From the NCBI GenBank assembly GCA_027422505.1, contig JAPQWV010000335.1, positions 600,001 to 664,000 on the forward strand: 64,000 bases of DNA. The letters are read 5' to 3'. Both the position numbers and the translations under genes were made by a program. The notes below the pieces were generated by a model. The model saw only the letters and a list, made by a program, of their open reading frames with translations, was not told the DNA's origin and did no database searches. The DNA is from Craterostigma plantagineum. Taxonomy: Eukaryota; Streptophyta; Magnoliopsida; Lamiales; Linderniaceae. Shown piece by piece: positions 24,006-36,020 of the stretch; within the stretch, counting starts at the first letter, position 1; each line of letters starts with the position of its first letter.

Positions 24006-25640
24006 TGGCTGACAACGAAAACAATAACGGGATAACGAAAATCATGATGTGCCGCTCTGCGAATATGCAACTCCCTTTGTTGGCACTCAATCTGCTATTA
24101 GGCGACCAACGCTTCCTCCGAATAACTTTGAGCTTAAGCCGATAACATTTCAAATGATCCAACAAATTCCATTTTATGGATTACCGAGCGAAGATCCAAA
24201 CGCCCATATCGATAACTTCTTGGAAATCTGTGATATATCAAATATAATGGAGTTTCAGACGATGCATTACGGCTGCGCCTGTTCCCATTCACTCTACGTG
24301 ATAAAGGGAAGGCATGGCTGAATTCCCTTCCAACTAATTCAATTACAACATGGGACATGCTCGCCAGTAAATTCCTTGCCCGATTCTTTCCACCTGCAAA
24401 GAAACAACAGATACTCAAAGAGATCACTCACTTTACTCTAATCGATGGCGAGTCGCTTTACGAATCTTGGGACAGATTTAAGGAGCTCATGAGAAAGTGT
24501 CCGCACCATGGTATACCTAAATCGCAGCAAGTCTTGAGCTTCTACAACGCTATAGGCAGTGCTGAAAGAGCCGTCATCAACGCTTCTGCTGGAGGGACAA
24601 TCATGAAGAAGACCGCTGATCAAGCGTACGAGTTGATAGATAATGTCGCCAATAACAATTATCAATGGCCAATGGAGCGAGCAAGGAACACAACAACAAT
24701 TGTTAAAAATGATCCAATTGCTCAATTGGTCGCTCAAGTGGCGAATCTGACAAAGCAACTTCAGACAAATCAGGCCTCAGTCAATTCCATTCACTTGCCT
24801 AGTGTTGAATGCAATCTCTGTGGCGGACGACATCACAGTTCTGAATGTCAATCAACAGCTATCATTGGAGCAAGCACAATATGTTGGAAATTACAATCGT
24901 CAACCAAACAATCCTTATTCAAATAACTACAATCCAGGGTGGCGTAATCATCCAAACTTTTTCGTGGAAGAATAATCAGAATTCTCTACAACCAGAACAT
25001 AACCATCAATCAAATGAGAAGAAAGTAAACTGGGAAGAGGCTTTGGCAAAAATGGCTACGTCACAGACACAACTCATCAACGAAATGAGAACCAACATGC
25101 AGAACCAATCAGCCCAAATCCGCAACTTAGAAGTTCAAGTGAGTCAAATGGCGGAGATCATAGGTGAAAGGCCATTAGGATATTTTCCTAGTGACTCAGA
25201 GGCTAATCCAAAGCGAGAAGGCAAAGAACATTGCAAGGCGATAACATTGAGGAGTGGCAAAGAATTAGAGTCACCAGTCAAGAATAAGAAAGTGAACTCG
25301 TCCGAAGTAGAAAATGATACATCTGAAGAAAAGAATGTTGAATCTGTGGAGCTTAAGCGTCCATCTTCTGAAGAACCTCAGCCTCGAATTCCGTTCCCAC
25401 AACGTCTCAAGAACAATAAACTTGATCAACAATTTTCTAAATTTCTCGAAATATTTAAAAAATTGCACATCAACATTCCTTTTGCAGATGCTCTTGAACA
25501 AATGCCCAGCTATGCAAAGTTCATGAAGGATATATTGTCGAAGAAGAGAAAGTTAGGAGAATATGAAACTGTAGCGCTTACTGAAGAATGTAGTGCCATT
25601 ATACAAAAGAAGTTACCACCAAAAACTCAAGGACCCAGGG
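24006..25640 (+). pseudogene. Athila-like gag, frameshifted
   Basis: Capsid precursor. It starts at ATG 24006 (ADNENNN). The retrotransposon gag core follows in two or three frames: NNFELKPITFQMIQQ, GLPSEDPNAHIDNFLEICD, then KGKAWLNSLPTNSITTWDML and FLARFFPPAKKQQILKEI, then ESWDRFKELMRKCPHHGI (about 24110-24510). A CNLCGGRHHSSEC zinc-knuckle-like motif lies at about 24810. Downstream is a charged linker with a possible coiled coil (about 25020-25180) and a basic/acidic tail with the block RIPFPQRL (about 25386). Frame changes occur near 24045, 24270 and 24900. Confidence 0.88.
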
Positions 25641-26110
25641 AGCTTTACAATACCTTGCACAATAGGGAACTCTGTATTTGAAAGAGCATTGTGTGATTTA
25701 GGCGCTAGTATTAACCTAATGCCGCTATCCATTTTTAGAAAACTTGGATTAGGTGAAGCGAGCCCGACGACTGTGACACTACAACTGGCAGATCGATCAT
25801 TAAAACATCCACGAGGCATAATAGAAGACGTTTTAGTCAAGGTCGAGAAGTTCATATTCCCTGCAGATTTTATAGTGCTTGACATGGAAGAAGACAAGGA
25901 CATACCGATAATCTTGGGTAGACCTTTCCTAGCAACAGGGAGGGCATTAATTGATGTTCATGCAGGTGAACTTCGTCTCAGAGTACATGGAGAGGAGTTA
26001 TATTTAATGTGTTTAATGCCATTAAGTATCCCAATGAAAGCGATAACTGTTTCCGTGTAGAAAATGTAGAGAATCTACTACCCAAGCATATTAATAGGGA
26101 AGATCCATTG
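25593..26110 (+). pseudogene. Athila-like aspartic protease region
   Basis: Reads [20 protein letters not shown] with following [15 protein letters not shown], then [20 protein letters not shown] (about 25640-25930). The active-site triplet is DLG, as in many Athila elements. The frame is open to 26060 but is not continuous with gag or reverse transcriptase. It belongs to the gypsy polyprotein. Confidence 0.88.
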
Positions 26111-27730
26111 GAATCAGTTTGGTGCGAGACGATATACATGAGATCGATGAACAAGATATTAATGAGTGTGTGAAGTGGTTGGACTCATTCGAACCAAATA
26201 GAAGAAAATACTTTGAAGCTCTCGGCGAAAGCCCTCCCCGATCCATGTCATCTATTGAGAAGGCACCACTACTCGAACTTAAATCGTTACCATCCCATCT
26301 TCGTTATGCATTTCTAGGTGAATCTTCTACTTTACCAGTTATTATCTCATCATCTCTCAATGATGATGAAGTAGAGAAGCTACTTCGAGTACTCCGAGAG
26401 TTTAAAGCAGCGATCGGGTGGACACTAGCTGATATCAAGGGTATCCGCCCATCAATGTGCACACATCGTATCCGCTTAGAAGATGACGCCAAACCGTCTG
26501 TAGAGCCACAACGGAGATTAAATCCAACGATGAAGGACGTAGTGCGAAAAGAAATCCTAAAATGGTTAGACGCTGGAGTATTTACCCAATTTCAGATAGC
26601 TCTTGGGTAAGTCCGATACATGTTGTTCCAAAGAAAGTGGAGTCACAGTGGTAAAAAATGAGAACAATGAACTAATTCCGACAAGACCCGTTACTGGATG
26701 GCGTGTTTGCATCGACTATCGAAAACTTAATAAAGCCACGTGTAAAGACCATTTTCCTTTGCCTTTTATTGACCAAATGCTAGATCGATTGGCGGGGCAC
26801 GACTACTACTGTTTTCTAGACGGATACTCCGGATACAATCAAATTGCTATAGCACCGGAAGACCAGAAAAGACCACCTTTACATGTCCGTACGGTACGTT
26901 TGCTTTTCGAAGAATGCCATTTGGACTATGCAATGCACCGGTACATTCCAAAGATGTATGATGGCAATTTTTCTGATATGGTAGAGAAAACAATTGAGGT
27001 TTTCATGGATGATTTTTCTGTTATTGGAAGTTCTTTCGATAATTGCCTAGATAACCTTGTTTTAGTATTGAAACGTTGTGAAGAAACTAACCTTGTTTTA
27101 AACTGGGAGAAATGCCATTTCATGGTTCGAGAAGGTATTGTGTTAGGTCACAAAGTTTCTCGGAAAGGAATTGAAGTTGATCGGGCAAGGATTGAGACAA
27201 TAGAAAAGCTTCCACCACCTTCATCTGTCAAGGGAATTAGGAGTTTCTTGGGGCATGCTGGGTTTTATCGATGATTCATTAAGGATTCTCCAAGATATCA
27301 AAGCCATTATCGAGCCTCTTAATTCAAGGAGTGCCCTTTATCTTTGATGCAACGTGTGAGGAGGCATTCTCTACTATAAAAGAGAAACTAGTGTCGGCAC
27401 CTGTCGTGATTGCTCCGGATTGGGACTTACCATTCGAATTAATGTGTGATGCAAGTGATTATGCAGTGGGAGCAGTTCTTGGACAACGTAAGGGCAAGAT
27501 ATTTCATACTATTTACTATGCGAGTCAAACTCTCAACGATGCTCAGCTCAATTATGCCACAACCGAGGAGTTACTTGCTATCGTCTTCGCCTTCGAAAAG
27601 TTCAGATCATACTTAATCGGGAAACAAGGTTTGTGCATACTGATCACACGGCCATCAAATATCTCATGGAAAAGAAGGATGCAAAACCACGACTGATTCG
27701 ATGGGTTCTATTGCTTCAAGAGTTCGATGT
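26111..27730 (+). pseudogene. Athila-like reverse transcriptase and RNase H
   Basis: An N-terminal region (26119-26610, ending LDAGVFTQFQ) leads after a frameshift to RT motifs GWRVCIDYRKLNKAT, HFPLPFIDQMLDRLAG, FLDGYSGYNQI and the catalytic VFMDDFSVIG (about 27000). KGIRSFLGHAGFYRR then marks the RT/connection end at about 27270. RNase H follows, with CDASDYAVGAVLGQR (about 27445), [21 protein letters not shown] (about 27550) and, after another shift, the HTDH-type block near 27640. Frame breaks lie near 26600, 26890, 27275 and 27640. Confidence 0.9.
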
Positions 27731-29142
27731 GGAGATTAAAGATAAGAAGGGAACAGATAGCAGATCATCTCTCTCGTTTGGAGCTGCCAGAAGAAAATGA
27801 ATTGAAGAAACAAACTATCGATGATAACTTTCCAGACGAACGACTCTCGGCTATATCGCAAGCTCCGTGGTATGCTGATTTCGTCAACTATCTTGCAACA
27901 AAAATAATACCAACTGAGCTTAATTATCAAGGGAAGAAGAAATTCTTTGCCGATATAAAACATTATTATTGGGAAGATCCTTATCTGTATAGGCATTGTG
28001 CCGACCATGTTATACGAAGATGTGTCTCAGGAGAAGAAGCGCACGATATTTTACGACATTGTCATGCTCTCGAGTGTGGAGGCCATTTTGGAGGAATCGT
28101 ACAGCTGCTAAAGTTTTACAATCGGGTTTTATTGGCCGACTTTATTTAAAGACGCCCATGCTTTCGTATCGGCTTGTGATCGTTGTGATAGGACATGTAA
28201 TATTTCAAGAAGAGACGAGATGCCACTTAATACTATGTTGGAAGTTGAGTTATTTGATGTATGGGGCATTGACTTCATGGGACCATTCCCATCGTCATAC
28301 GGTAACGAATATATCCTGCTAGCAGTAGATTACGTGTCTAAATGGGTAGAAGCAGTAGCTACGCAAAAGAACGATGGTAAGACAATTCTCAACTTTATCA
28401 AGAAAAATATTTTCACTAGGTTCGGAACTCCACGAGCGATCTTGAGCGATGGGGGAACTCACTTTTGTAACAAGCAATTCGATGCTCTTCTGTCGCATTA
28501 TGGTGTTAAGCGTCGCACGGCACTAGCTTACACCCTCTGACCAATGGACAAGCAGTACTATCTAATCGAGAGATTAAGCAATTTTGGAAAAAACTGTAAG
28601 TATCTCTCGAAAAGATTGGGCCAAGAAAATCGACAATGCACTGTGGGCATACCGGACAGCATTTAAGACACCTATTGGAATGTCACCATACAGATTGGTT
28701 TATGGAAAATCGTGTCATCTTCCGGTCGAACTAGAACATAAAGCGTACTGGGCGATGAAGCAATTAAACATGGACAAGCAAGCTGCAGGCAAGAAACGTC
28801 TTTTACAACTAAACCATCTGGATGAATTTCGCAATGAGGCTTACGAAAATGCAAAAATCTACAAAGAACGAACGAAGGCTTGGCACGATAAATATACTCG
28901 AAGAAAAGAATTTGTTTGGAGATCAAGTACTTCTTTTTAATTCTAGGCTTCGCTTGTTTCCAGGCAAGCTAAAGCCAAGGTGGTCAGGTCCATTTACGGT
29001 TACTAAAGTATTTCCTTATGGTGCGGTAGAGATTAATGACCCAGAAAAAGGAACGTTCAAGGTCAATGGGCAGCGGTTGAAACCGTACATCAATGGTGAA
29101 GTCGATCAAGAGAAGACCACTGTAATGCTCAACACACCTTAG
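27731..29142 (+). pseudogene. Athila-like integrase
   Basis: An HHCC-type region (about 28000-28200, GHFGG and CDRC in mixed frames) precedes the DDE core. The first aspartate is in [12 protein letters not shown] (about 28256), the second in [11 protein letters not shown] (about 28440), and the glutamate in SNREIKQ after a frameshift (about 28565). The block [20 protein letters not shown] (about 28635) and the C-terminal domain KLKPRWSGPFTV...GAVEI complete it. The coding end is the TAG at about 29140. At least three frameshifts are present. Confidence 0.9.
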
Positions 29143-30886
29143 AAAATCAAGGCGTCGAGCTAATGACGTTAAACAAGCGCTTCTTGGGAGGCAACCAAGC
29201 ACTATCTATGCACTGTTATCTCATATTTTAAGTTTTGTCCTATTATATTTTTGTCATCCTAAATTCGTATCACTGTTACCGTTATGTTCTCTCGCAGGCT
29301 CGCAACTAGTTTGGGGGTTGTCTGTTCAACAAGGTGGCTCATTTGCTGTGAAGCGATCAAGCCCTTTTTCATGTCACACTCTACATCGATCGATTCATTA
29401 TTCAGGGCAGTGACACTTAAACTCTATCTTTGTTTTATTTTAACACATTGGGGACAACGTGATAATTAGTTTGGGGGTGGGGTGACACACGCTAGACTTC
29501 ATAATATTAGAGATCGGTGTTTTTAAATTCCTGAGTGGTATAAACTGATGAAAGTTATGATTGTTATGATTTGAATGTCACTAGTGAAATCTCCTGTCGG
29601 TGATGGAAATTTTTAAAAATTTACTTTTGTCGTGATAAGATTTACCGAATTGAGTGTGAAAGTCTTGCATGTTATGTGTTGTGATATTAGCATGATTATC
29701 TGGTTACATTAACTGCTCCAGGAAAATAGTACGTATCATGAGACACAAACCCAGTTAAAGAAAAGTGAGTTTTGAGCCAAAAAAAAAAATTGGAGCAACT
29801 CATTACTCGCTCTGTGTTTTTCATGAGTGTCACGCATGGTCTGAATATTTTCGAACTTGCTTTGTTATGCATGTCAATATCACTTTGTGGATTTTTATGT
29901 ACGAAAAATGATAAAGGCACTTAGGATAAGTCACTGGCCTAAATATCTGCCTACCCGACATATCAATCAACTAGTGAGCCCATTTGAGCCTTATTAGCCT
30001 TATTCTTTGATTTGGAGCCACAATATTTAGCAGCGCTATCCCGTTATTTTATCCTTCTTTTCGAACCATTGTTAGCATGTTAGCTTACTAGTCGCTTCGG
30101 GTATTGAGTTTATTAATTTAGAAGAAAAAGATTACGGTGTTTTATCTGGTTGCGGTATTTTACTTTACTTATTTAAGAAAAAAAAAGAAAGGAGAGAGTG
30201 AGATCGGAAAAAAAAAGTATCGAAAAAAAAAAGAAGAGAAAAAAAAAAATATATATGTTATTCGCAAAAAAAAAAAGGAAAAAAAAGTTGCACTACTGTA
30301 GATCTTCAGAATTATTCTGTCGAGTTCTTAGTAATAGTTTTCTTTTAGTGCGTTTTATAGTAGTACGAGTTTCTATTATTTGATGTTGTATTTTGCCGCT
30401 GTGGGGTATGAATGGGGAAGCGATTTAGTGACTAACATGCTTGACTATTTTAGCCCACGTATCCCATATGTCACACCCTTACTACCCTGAGCCCCATTAC
30501 AACCTTGATAAAGACCTTTTGATTCGTTCACGATATCTACTGCGTGAATATGATGTGATATATTTGCGAGCTTAGAATAATATCTTTCTATGTTGTGCAT
30601 TGAGAGTATACAGATCCCGTTAAACACTTTTGAGTGAACTGAGCGACCCTTGTGAGAGTTGTTGAGTGATATTAGGATTCTGGAAATGCTTTTGTGCTAT
30701 GATATGATCGTGAACTATTACTTCATGTTTCGTGCTTGACTAGATCGCTCATTTCGTTGACGATTATCTCGACTTGCTTTTCTGAGAAAAAAAAACAGGA
30801 GCATTCAATTAGTGAGGTATCGTAACTTGATTTAATTTTATTCCGCTTTTATGATCGAGGACGATCAAAGCTAGTTTGGGGGTAGT
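29143..30886 (+). other. Athila-like 3' non-coding region with three purine tracts
   Basis: 1.7 kb without an env-like frame. It includes the gypsy 3' motif AACAAGCGCTTCTTGGGAGG (about 29172) and three exact copies of TAGTTTGGGGGT (29308, 29467 and 30872). The last abuts the 3' LTR and is the functional polypurine tract. A-rich low-complexity sequence spans about 30175-30290. Confidence 0.8.
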
Positions 30887-32314
30887 TGATAAGTTATGAT
30901 TTTACATAGTATTTTATACCCCGTAAAAGCGTGTTTTTGCGTTGTTATTGATCCGACTAGCTTTGAATATCCTACGTTTACATTTACATTTCTTGTTTCA
31001 TAGATATTGAAAAAAAAATAATAACCAAACGCGGGAGGATTCGGACAAAGAAAACCCAATAATAATAATAATAATAATAATATAATAATATGAGACACAG
31101 AATTATATTGGACAGCTAATATAGAAGTGGGGTCTTACCTTTATTATTGTTTTTCATGAAAGGGTCAAAAATGCTGCTCAAGAAAGGTTCGAATCATGTA
31201 ATGGACTGCGCCTCAATTTCTTTCTCTGATAAAATCGTTTGTTTAAACGATTACAAATAAGACTACGTGCTTTGGGGTGGAAAAAGAGCAGATAAGACAA
31301 ATTATAATTTTGACTCTCATACCCATCGAATCCATAAAATCTCACCTCTCATCTCACGTCAAAAGAGACTCCTCACCCACAAAGGACTTGGGGGAATTTA
31401 TCATCTCACGACGATCATCTCACTGCCATCGAACACACCTCCCTTTTGGTTTTCACTCAAGAAACTCTCACGTGAACAAGAGTTCGCCACCTCACCTTTC
31501 ACCCACGCAAGGAATCCAAGCACACACGTCACCATCTCTTGACACCACTTCAATCACTCACGAGAACAAGAGAAACTAGGCAGCTCAAGACCACTACTCT
31601 GCTGCTATTGACACTCAGCAAGTATCACTGAAGCAACCACCTCCAAAGACGCAGCTGCTCTCCTCCACTCGCGCACCTCGCACGGGACTCAGACGACATA
31701 CATCACCTTATGCACAGACAACATTGGGGGACTCAACGAAGCTCATATGTGACTCACCTAACCCTTGGCGAAGTATACAGCTACAGCTGGGAGCCGAAGC
31801 ACGCATCTGCTCCATCGTGTTCGACGAAAAGGCTCAACGAAGCACCTACCGTTCACACCATCGAGGAGGAGATCTCACCCACCAGCAGCAGTTTCGGATG
31901 GGGCAGCGAACGTAAGACGAGTAGCCTCGACCTTGGAGACGACACCCACTGGAGAGACAGGGACGCACACAACGGCGCGACGAATTTGATACGTTTTTCT
32001 CGTCCTTAATCTATCTTTTGTCATGAACCTATTTATTTTGATGCTTTTGTCGAAATATACTATGTTCTAATTCCGTTATCTGGGTTACGATGTAGCTAGA
32101 CATGATTGCTATTGATTTTCAGCTTGTATGCTATTAAGACCTTAACGCTATGTTGAGTATCATAATCCGTTATTAATATTTATGAATTTCTGATCAACTT
32201 TCGTAAAAATAGGTTTTGGATATGAGACTGAGAGGTGATTATCTGAGCGTGTCCGTTGATTATGATACCATTAGAACATTCGTAAGCTAGAGATAGTTAC
32301 GTGACTAATGCGAT
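30887..32314 (+). repeat. 3' LTR of the Athila-like element, missing its last 458 bp
   Basis: Matches 21767-23194 closely. The match stops at CTAATGCGAT (32314), where unrelated sequence begins, so the end corresponding to 23195-23652 was lost by deletion or recombination. With the 5' LTR it forms a direct repeat of about 1.43 kb separated by 9.12 kb. Confidence 0.92.
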
Positions 32315-33800
32315 TGATGTGTTCTGCTGAAAACGACCTTGGCTTGACACTGAAGTCGCGCGCCTCCTTCGAACTGACAACGAACACTTTAAACCTAACA
32401 CTCGAAAAACCAGTGAAACACGTTAGAGGGGGCCGGTGTGGTTGCCGGCGACGCCCCTCCGATGCTTAAGTTAGTTTTTTAGCTCTCAAAGGAGTAAGAC
32501 AGGTACTAGGCTTAATGAAAGTAGTTTTAATTTAAGTGTGCCCACCTGGGAATAATCCCATCGTCACCTTTTATACTGACTCTGGATTTCGTTGCCCTGA
32601 CCTAATCTTCCTCCCACCCGCGTTTTCCGCGGGCATCGTGTGGATCGTGGTCGCCCCACTCAGCCCACGTTCTTTCTTTCTCGTCTTCCTTCCGCGACTC
32701 TTTCTTCCCATTCTGGTCTTCTCTGGTCGGGCTTGTCACGTTGTCGGGCTCTGATCCCCTCGGGCCTAACCCGCTCGAGCTAACTATTGCTCTTGTTCGG
32801 GCTTGTCACGTTGTCGGGCTCTGATCCCCTCGGGCCTAACCCGCTTGAGCTAACTATTGCTCTTGGATTCGGGGCGAGTCGTCCCGACCAATCTTCTTGA
32901 ACTTCTACGGCCGTTCCCATCTCGATGGAGTTCTTCACGTTCCCTGCGGAGTTTATCTTGGTCTTATCATCCTTTCCTTTTTTCCTTTTTCGTAGATCTG
33001 TTGATCGAGCCCCTCTTCCCTCGAGCTACTCGGCCTTTCATAGGTTAGATCATCCGAACTACCTTCCTAGGGCAATCGCGCCTTTCTATTGCCTTCTCAT
33101 TCGCGGGCTCCTCCCGGACGCGGTTATTTTACCGTTAGCCGATAATCCCGAGGGTAACAATAGTCCCCCCAAAAATAGTCCAAAGCGAGTGTAGTGAGTT
33201 TTGGGCGTAAGCTATCGGTAAAATAACTAGCCTGCTTGTTTTCTCCTTCTTCTCATTGAGGCTTCTCGGGCTATCATCTATTTCTCTTCCCGATCGTTTA
33301 GGCCTATTCCTCTTTCATTTCCTCGCTTTAACCTCGGGATCTGCTCCCATGTGGTGTTCCTTGGGCGGAAACTGGCCGCCCTATCACATCGATGTCAAAT
33401 CGATCTCCACGTGTCCATCATCGAGGGCGTTAACACTTCCCCTTCCCTTCTTTTTCCTCTTCCCCCTTTTTTGCTTTTATTTCATTTACATTCTACATCG
33501 TCTTTTCCTCAAACCTCACTATCCATCCCTACCGTTTTCCTTCCCAGAATCCTTGAAGGTGCGGCGGCTCTTTCTCAACTCTGACGTCCTACGCTCCAGG
33601 CATCCGTCTGTTCTTCGTCACCCAGATCGGTAAATCTTCTCTCCCTTCTCTCTCTTTTATTTCGTTAACCGTACTTTTTATTTTACTTCGTATTTTTCTT
33701 TGTGTTCCTGAGTTCGATTTTCGGCCATGAACACAGTTCTTACTCCGCCTCTTATTCGATTCTCTCCTGTTTTCGCCGCCTTGATTGTTTAGGTCTTTTT
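32315..33800. other. Upstream region of the gypsy-type transposon gene
   Basis: GC-richer than its neighbours, with C/T-rich tracts (for example 33430-33480 and 33640-33720). It holds a 70-bp tandem repeat (32727-32866) and CCGCGGG/CTCGGGC-rich stretches. I see no coherent protein. It probably represents the promoter, leader or LTR part of the element encoding the gene at 33805. Confidence 0.5.
32727..32866 (+). repeat. Two-copy tandem repeat, 70-bp unit
   Basis: The unit starts TCGGGCTTGTCACGTTGTCG. Copies at 32727-32796 and 32797-32866 differ by about three bases (for example CGCTCGAG versus CGCTTGAG). Confidence 0.9.
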
Positions 33801-33804
33801 AGGG

Positions 33805-36020
33805 TTGATGCGTCCCTTGATTACGAACGGTGTTTCTTCTTGTCGCCCTCTTTCTGTTTTGGGTCGGACTTTTCCCAGATCCTTCCCCCCTTTTGATTTT
33901 CTGGACTCCTTTTTAGACGCGATTCAAACCCTAAACGACTTCCCTGATCTAGATATTTTTCAATCCCCCCCCCAGATTATAGGATACTTCAGCGAAAAGG
34001 AGCATCTTCAAGCTTTAGCCGTCTGGGCTTCTCAAATGGAGATGTTTCGCGAGCGTGTCAAACTTCCTTGGCACGAAGTGAACGTGTCTGCTCTTCGCGC
34101 ATCCCATATCCCGATCATCGTTGATCGGGCTGGTCTAACTCCTGATTTTGAGGTCAGAATCCCCGTCCTCGGGAGGTAGCTAGTGGGCCTCCCGAGGGCT
34201 TCCGCACCTTTTACCTTGATCAGCTCGACATGGGTCTCCGTCTGCCCCTTCCCCAGTTCTTGGCCGATCTCTGTAATCATTTCCAAATATCCCCGAGTCA
34301 ACTTACTCCCAATTCTTACAGCCTCCTTCTTTCCGTGTCTATCCTCATCGGGTACTTCCGTATCCCATTCTCCCTCTCTCTTCTTTTGTCCTTTCTCAAG
34401 ATAAACCAAAAGGAGCCGGGTAAATTCTTTTTCTCTTCCACCGCCTCCGAGGAATTCCTCCTCGGGAATCCTACTTCTCATAAAGGGTGGATGAGTAAAT
34501 TTTTCTATGTTCGGTCTCCTGAGGGTAGCCCCGAAAACGACACCGTTTTCCACTGGCCTAAGGCAGTGTCTATTTCTTCCCCCCTTCCTCCTGTCTCCGA
34601 GTTAGAGATGGAAGCCTTCCAAAGGGCTCTCGGGTCTCGCAAGTTCAGTGCTCCCGAGCTCGTAAAGGACGATCTACTCTGTCATTTCAACTTTTGCTCT
34701 AAAGGGGCGATAGTAGAAGACTTAGGTATATTTCCTAAATTCTCTTTCTTGCCCTCTCTATTCCTGACGATATTTTTTCTCTTCCTCATACTAGATTCAC
34801 GCATGGATCTTGCTGATTTACTCAAGATTTCGGAGCAGATGAAGAAGGGTGATCCTTCCCAAGCGCCTCCCTCAGCTTCTGTCACTCGGGCCCTGAATAA
34901 GGGCAAGGGTAAAGCTACTGCTAGCTCCTCGGGTCGCCGAAAGTGGCCCCGAAGAGGAAGGCGCCTGCATCATCTGCCAATCCTTCCAGCAAAAAGACCA
35001 AAGCTAGTTCTAAGGCGAGTGCGGACGTTGGCGAGGGTTCTCCTTCTTCCGGCGATCCCGTCGAGCAGCCCGATTACTTTCATCGCCCTCGCGGGGCTCA
35101 TTGCGTGGAATTTATGAGGGTTTTTCGTTCGGAGGCCAACCGCTCACACCTGTCAGAGTTGCAACCCCGAGAGTTTTTTCCCACTCTTTGCCCAACACAT
35201 GGGTCAGGTATGGTTTTTCCCCCTCTTCCCCTCTTTTTTCCTTTCTCTTTCCTCCCTTCTTTTACTTTTCGGTGTCTCTATGCCAGGGCTTTGCCTGCGC
35301 CGCTGAGGCCTTGGAAAGGATGCTTTTTATGCATGAGGATTGTATTGAGCTCACGCAGTCTGAGACGAAGCTGAAGGAGGAGATAGCTCAACTCAAGAGG
35401 AGCTTAAAAAGAAAGAGGAGGAATTGAAGAAGGTGTCTAGAGAAGCTCGCACAGGGTCAGAGAAGGTAAAGAGGGACTTGCTCAAAGAGAAAAGGCTCGG
35501 GAGAGGCGGAAAACAATTTCCGCGAGTTGGAGGAAAGCCTCGCTCGGGATTACTTGCCCCGAACTTCCTACGGGAAACAGGTGGTCGAGTATTTCCATCA
35601 CGGCTTTTTGGGCTGTGTTCACCAGCTTCGAGTGGCTGGTATAGGCTACAAATGGAAGCTCGATTGGCTAGATGTCGATCGGGCTCTTGTTGAGTGCCCC
35701 CCAGGAGGGTACCCACCCGACCCCATAGCTCGAGGAACTTCCGCCAACGTCGCCTTGGAGGAGATGATATCCACTCCTTCGGTGAGGAGAACGAGGATGC
35801 TCCCGATCCTTCCAAAAAGGTCTCTGAACCCGTTGCCGAGGATCCTCCCCCTGCGCCCGAGCAGATGATCCCGAGTGAACTGGCCGAGGAGGTTCCTAAA
35901 GATACCTCACAAGAAGAAGAGCATCTCGCCTCAGTGGTCGGGTCGGTAGCAGTTGAGATTGAAGCAGGTGTCGGGGAGTTAAATCAGGCCAGTTCGGCCG
36001 CTCCCCCCATAAAATTTTCC
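33805..36020 (+). pseudogene. Plant 'putative gypsy-type transposon' protein gene with introns
   Basis: Encodes the plant family annotated in Pfam as putative gypsy-type transposon (Transposase_28). Visible blocks: an N-terminal part (33805-34176, with VDRAGLTPDFEVRIP), then in another frame PPEGFRTFYLDQLDMGLRLP and PLPQFLADLCNHF (about 34190-34290), the tryptophan-rich KGWMSKFFYVR (about 34480) and FQRALGSRKFSAPELVKDDL. Intron-like gaps with GT...AG ends occur at 34726-34794 and 35208-35286. The following exons give a K/S-rich nuclear-type linker, a charged coiled coil (EDCIELTQSETKLKEEIAQL, about 35336) and the C-terminal block YFHHGFLGCVHQLRVAGIGY (about 35595). Several frameshifts are present. 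The introns show transfer as DNA, not cDNA. Confidence 0.7.

Larger units (their letters stand above)
21767..32314 (+). mobile_element. Athila-like Ty3/gypsy retrotransposon (3' LTR truncated)
   Basis: About 10.5 kb. It has a 5' LTR (21767-23652), the Athila-type primer site TGGCGCCGTTGCCGGGGA, gag, then protease, reverse transcriptase, RNase H and integrase in gypsy order, a long 3' non-coding region with repeated TTTGGGGGT purine tracts, and a 3' LTR (30887-32314) lacking its last 458 bp. The protease site is DLG rather than DSG/DTG, as is common in Athila. Several frameshifts disable gag-pol. The element is inserted in the gag of the minus-strand copia element. Confidence 0.92.

Noticed and set aside
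29143..30886. Search for an env-like gene in the Athila 3' region
   Set aside because: Frames are all below about 75 codons without a signal or transmembrane pattern, so no env-like gene is present.
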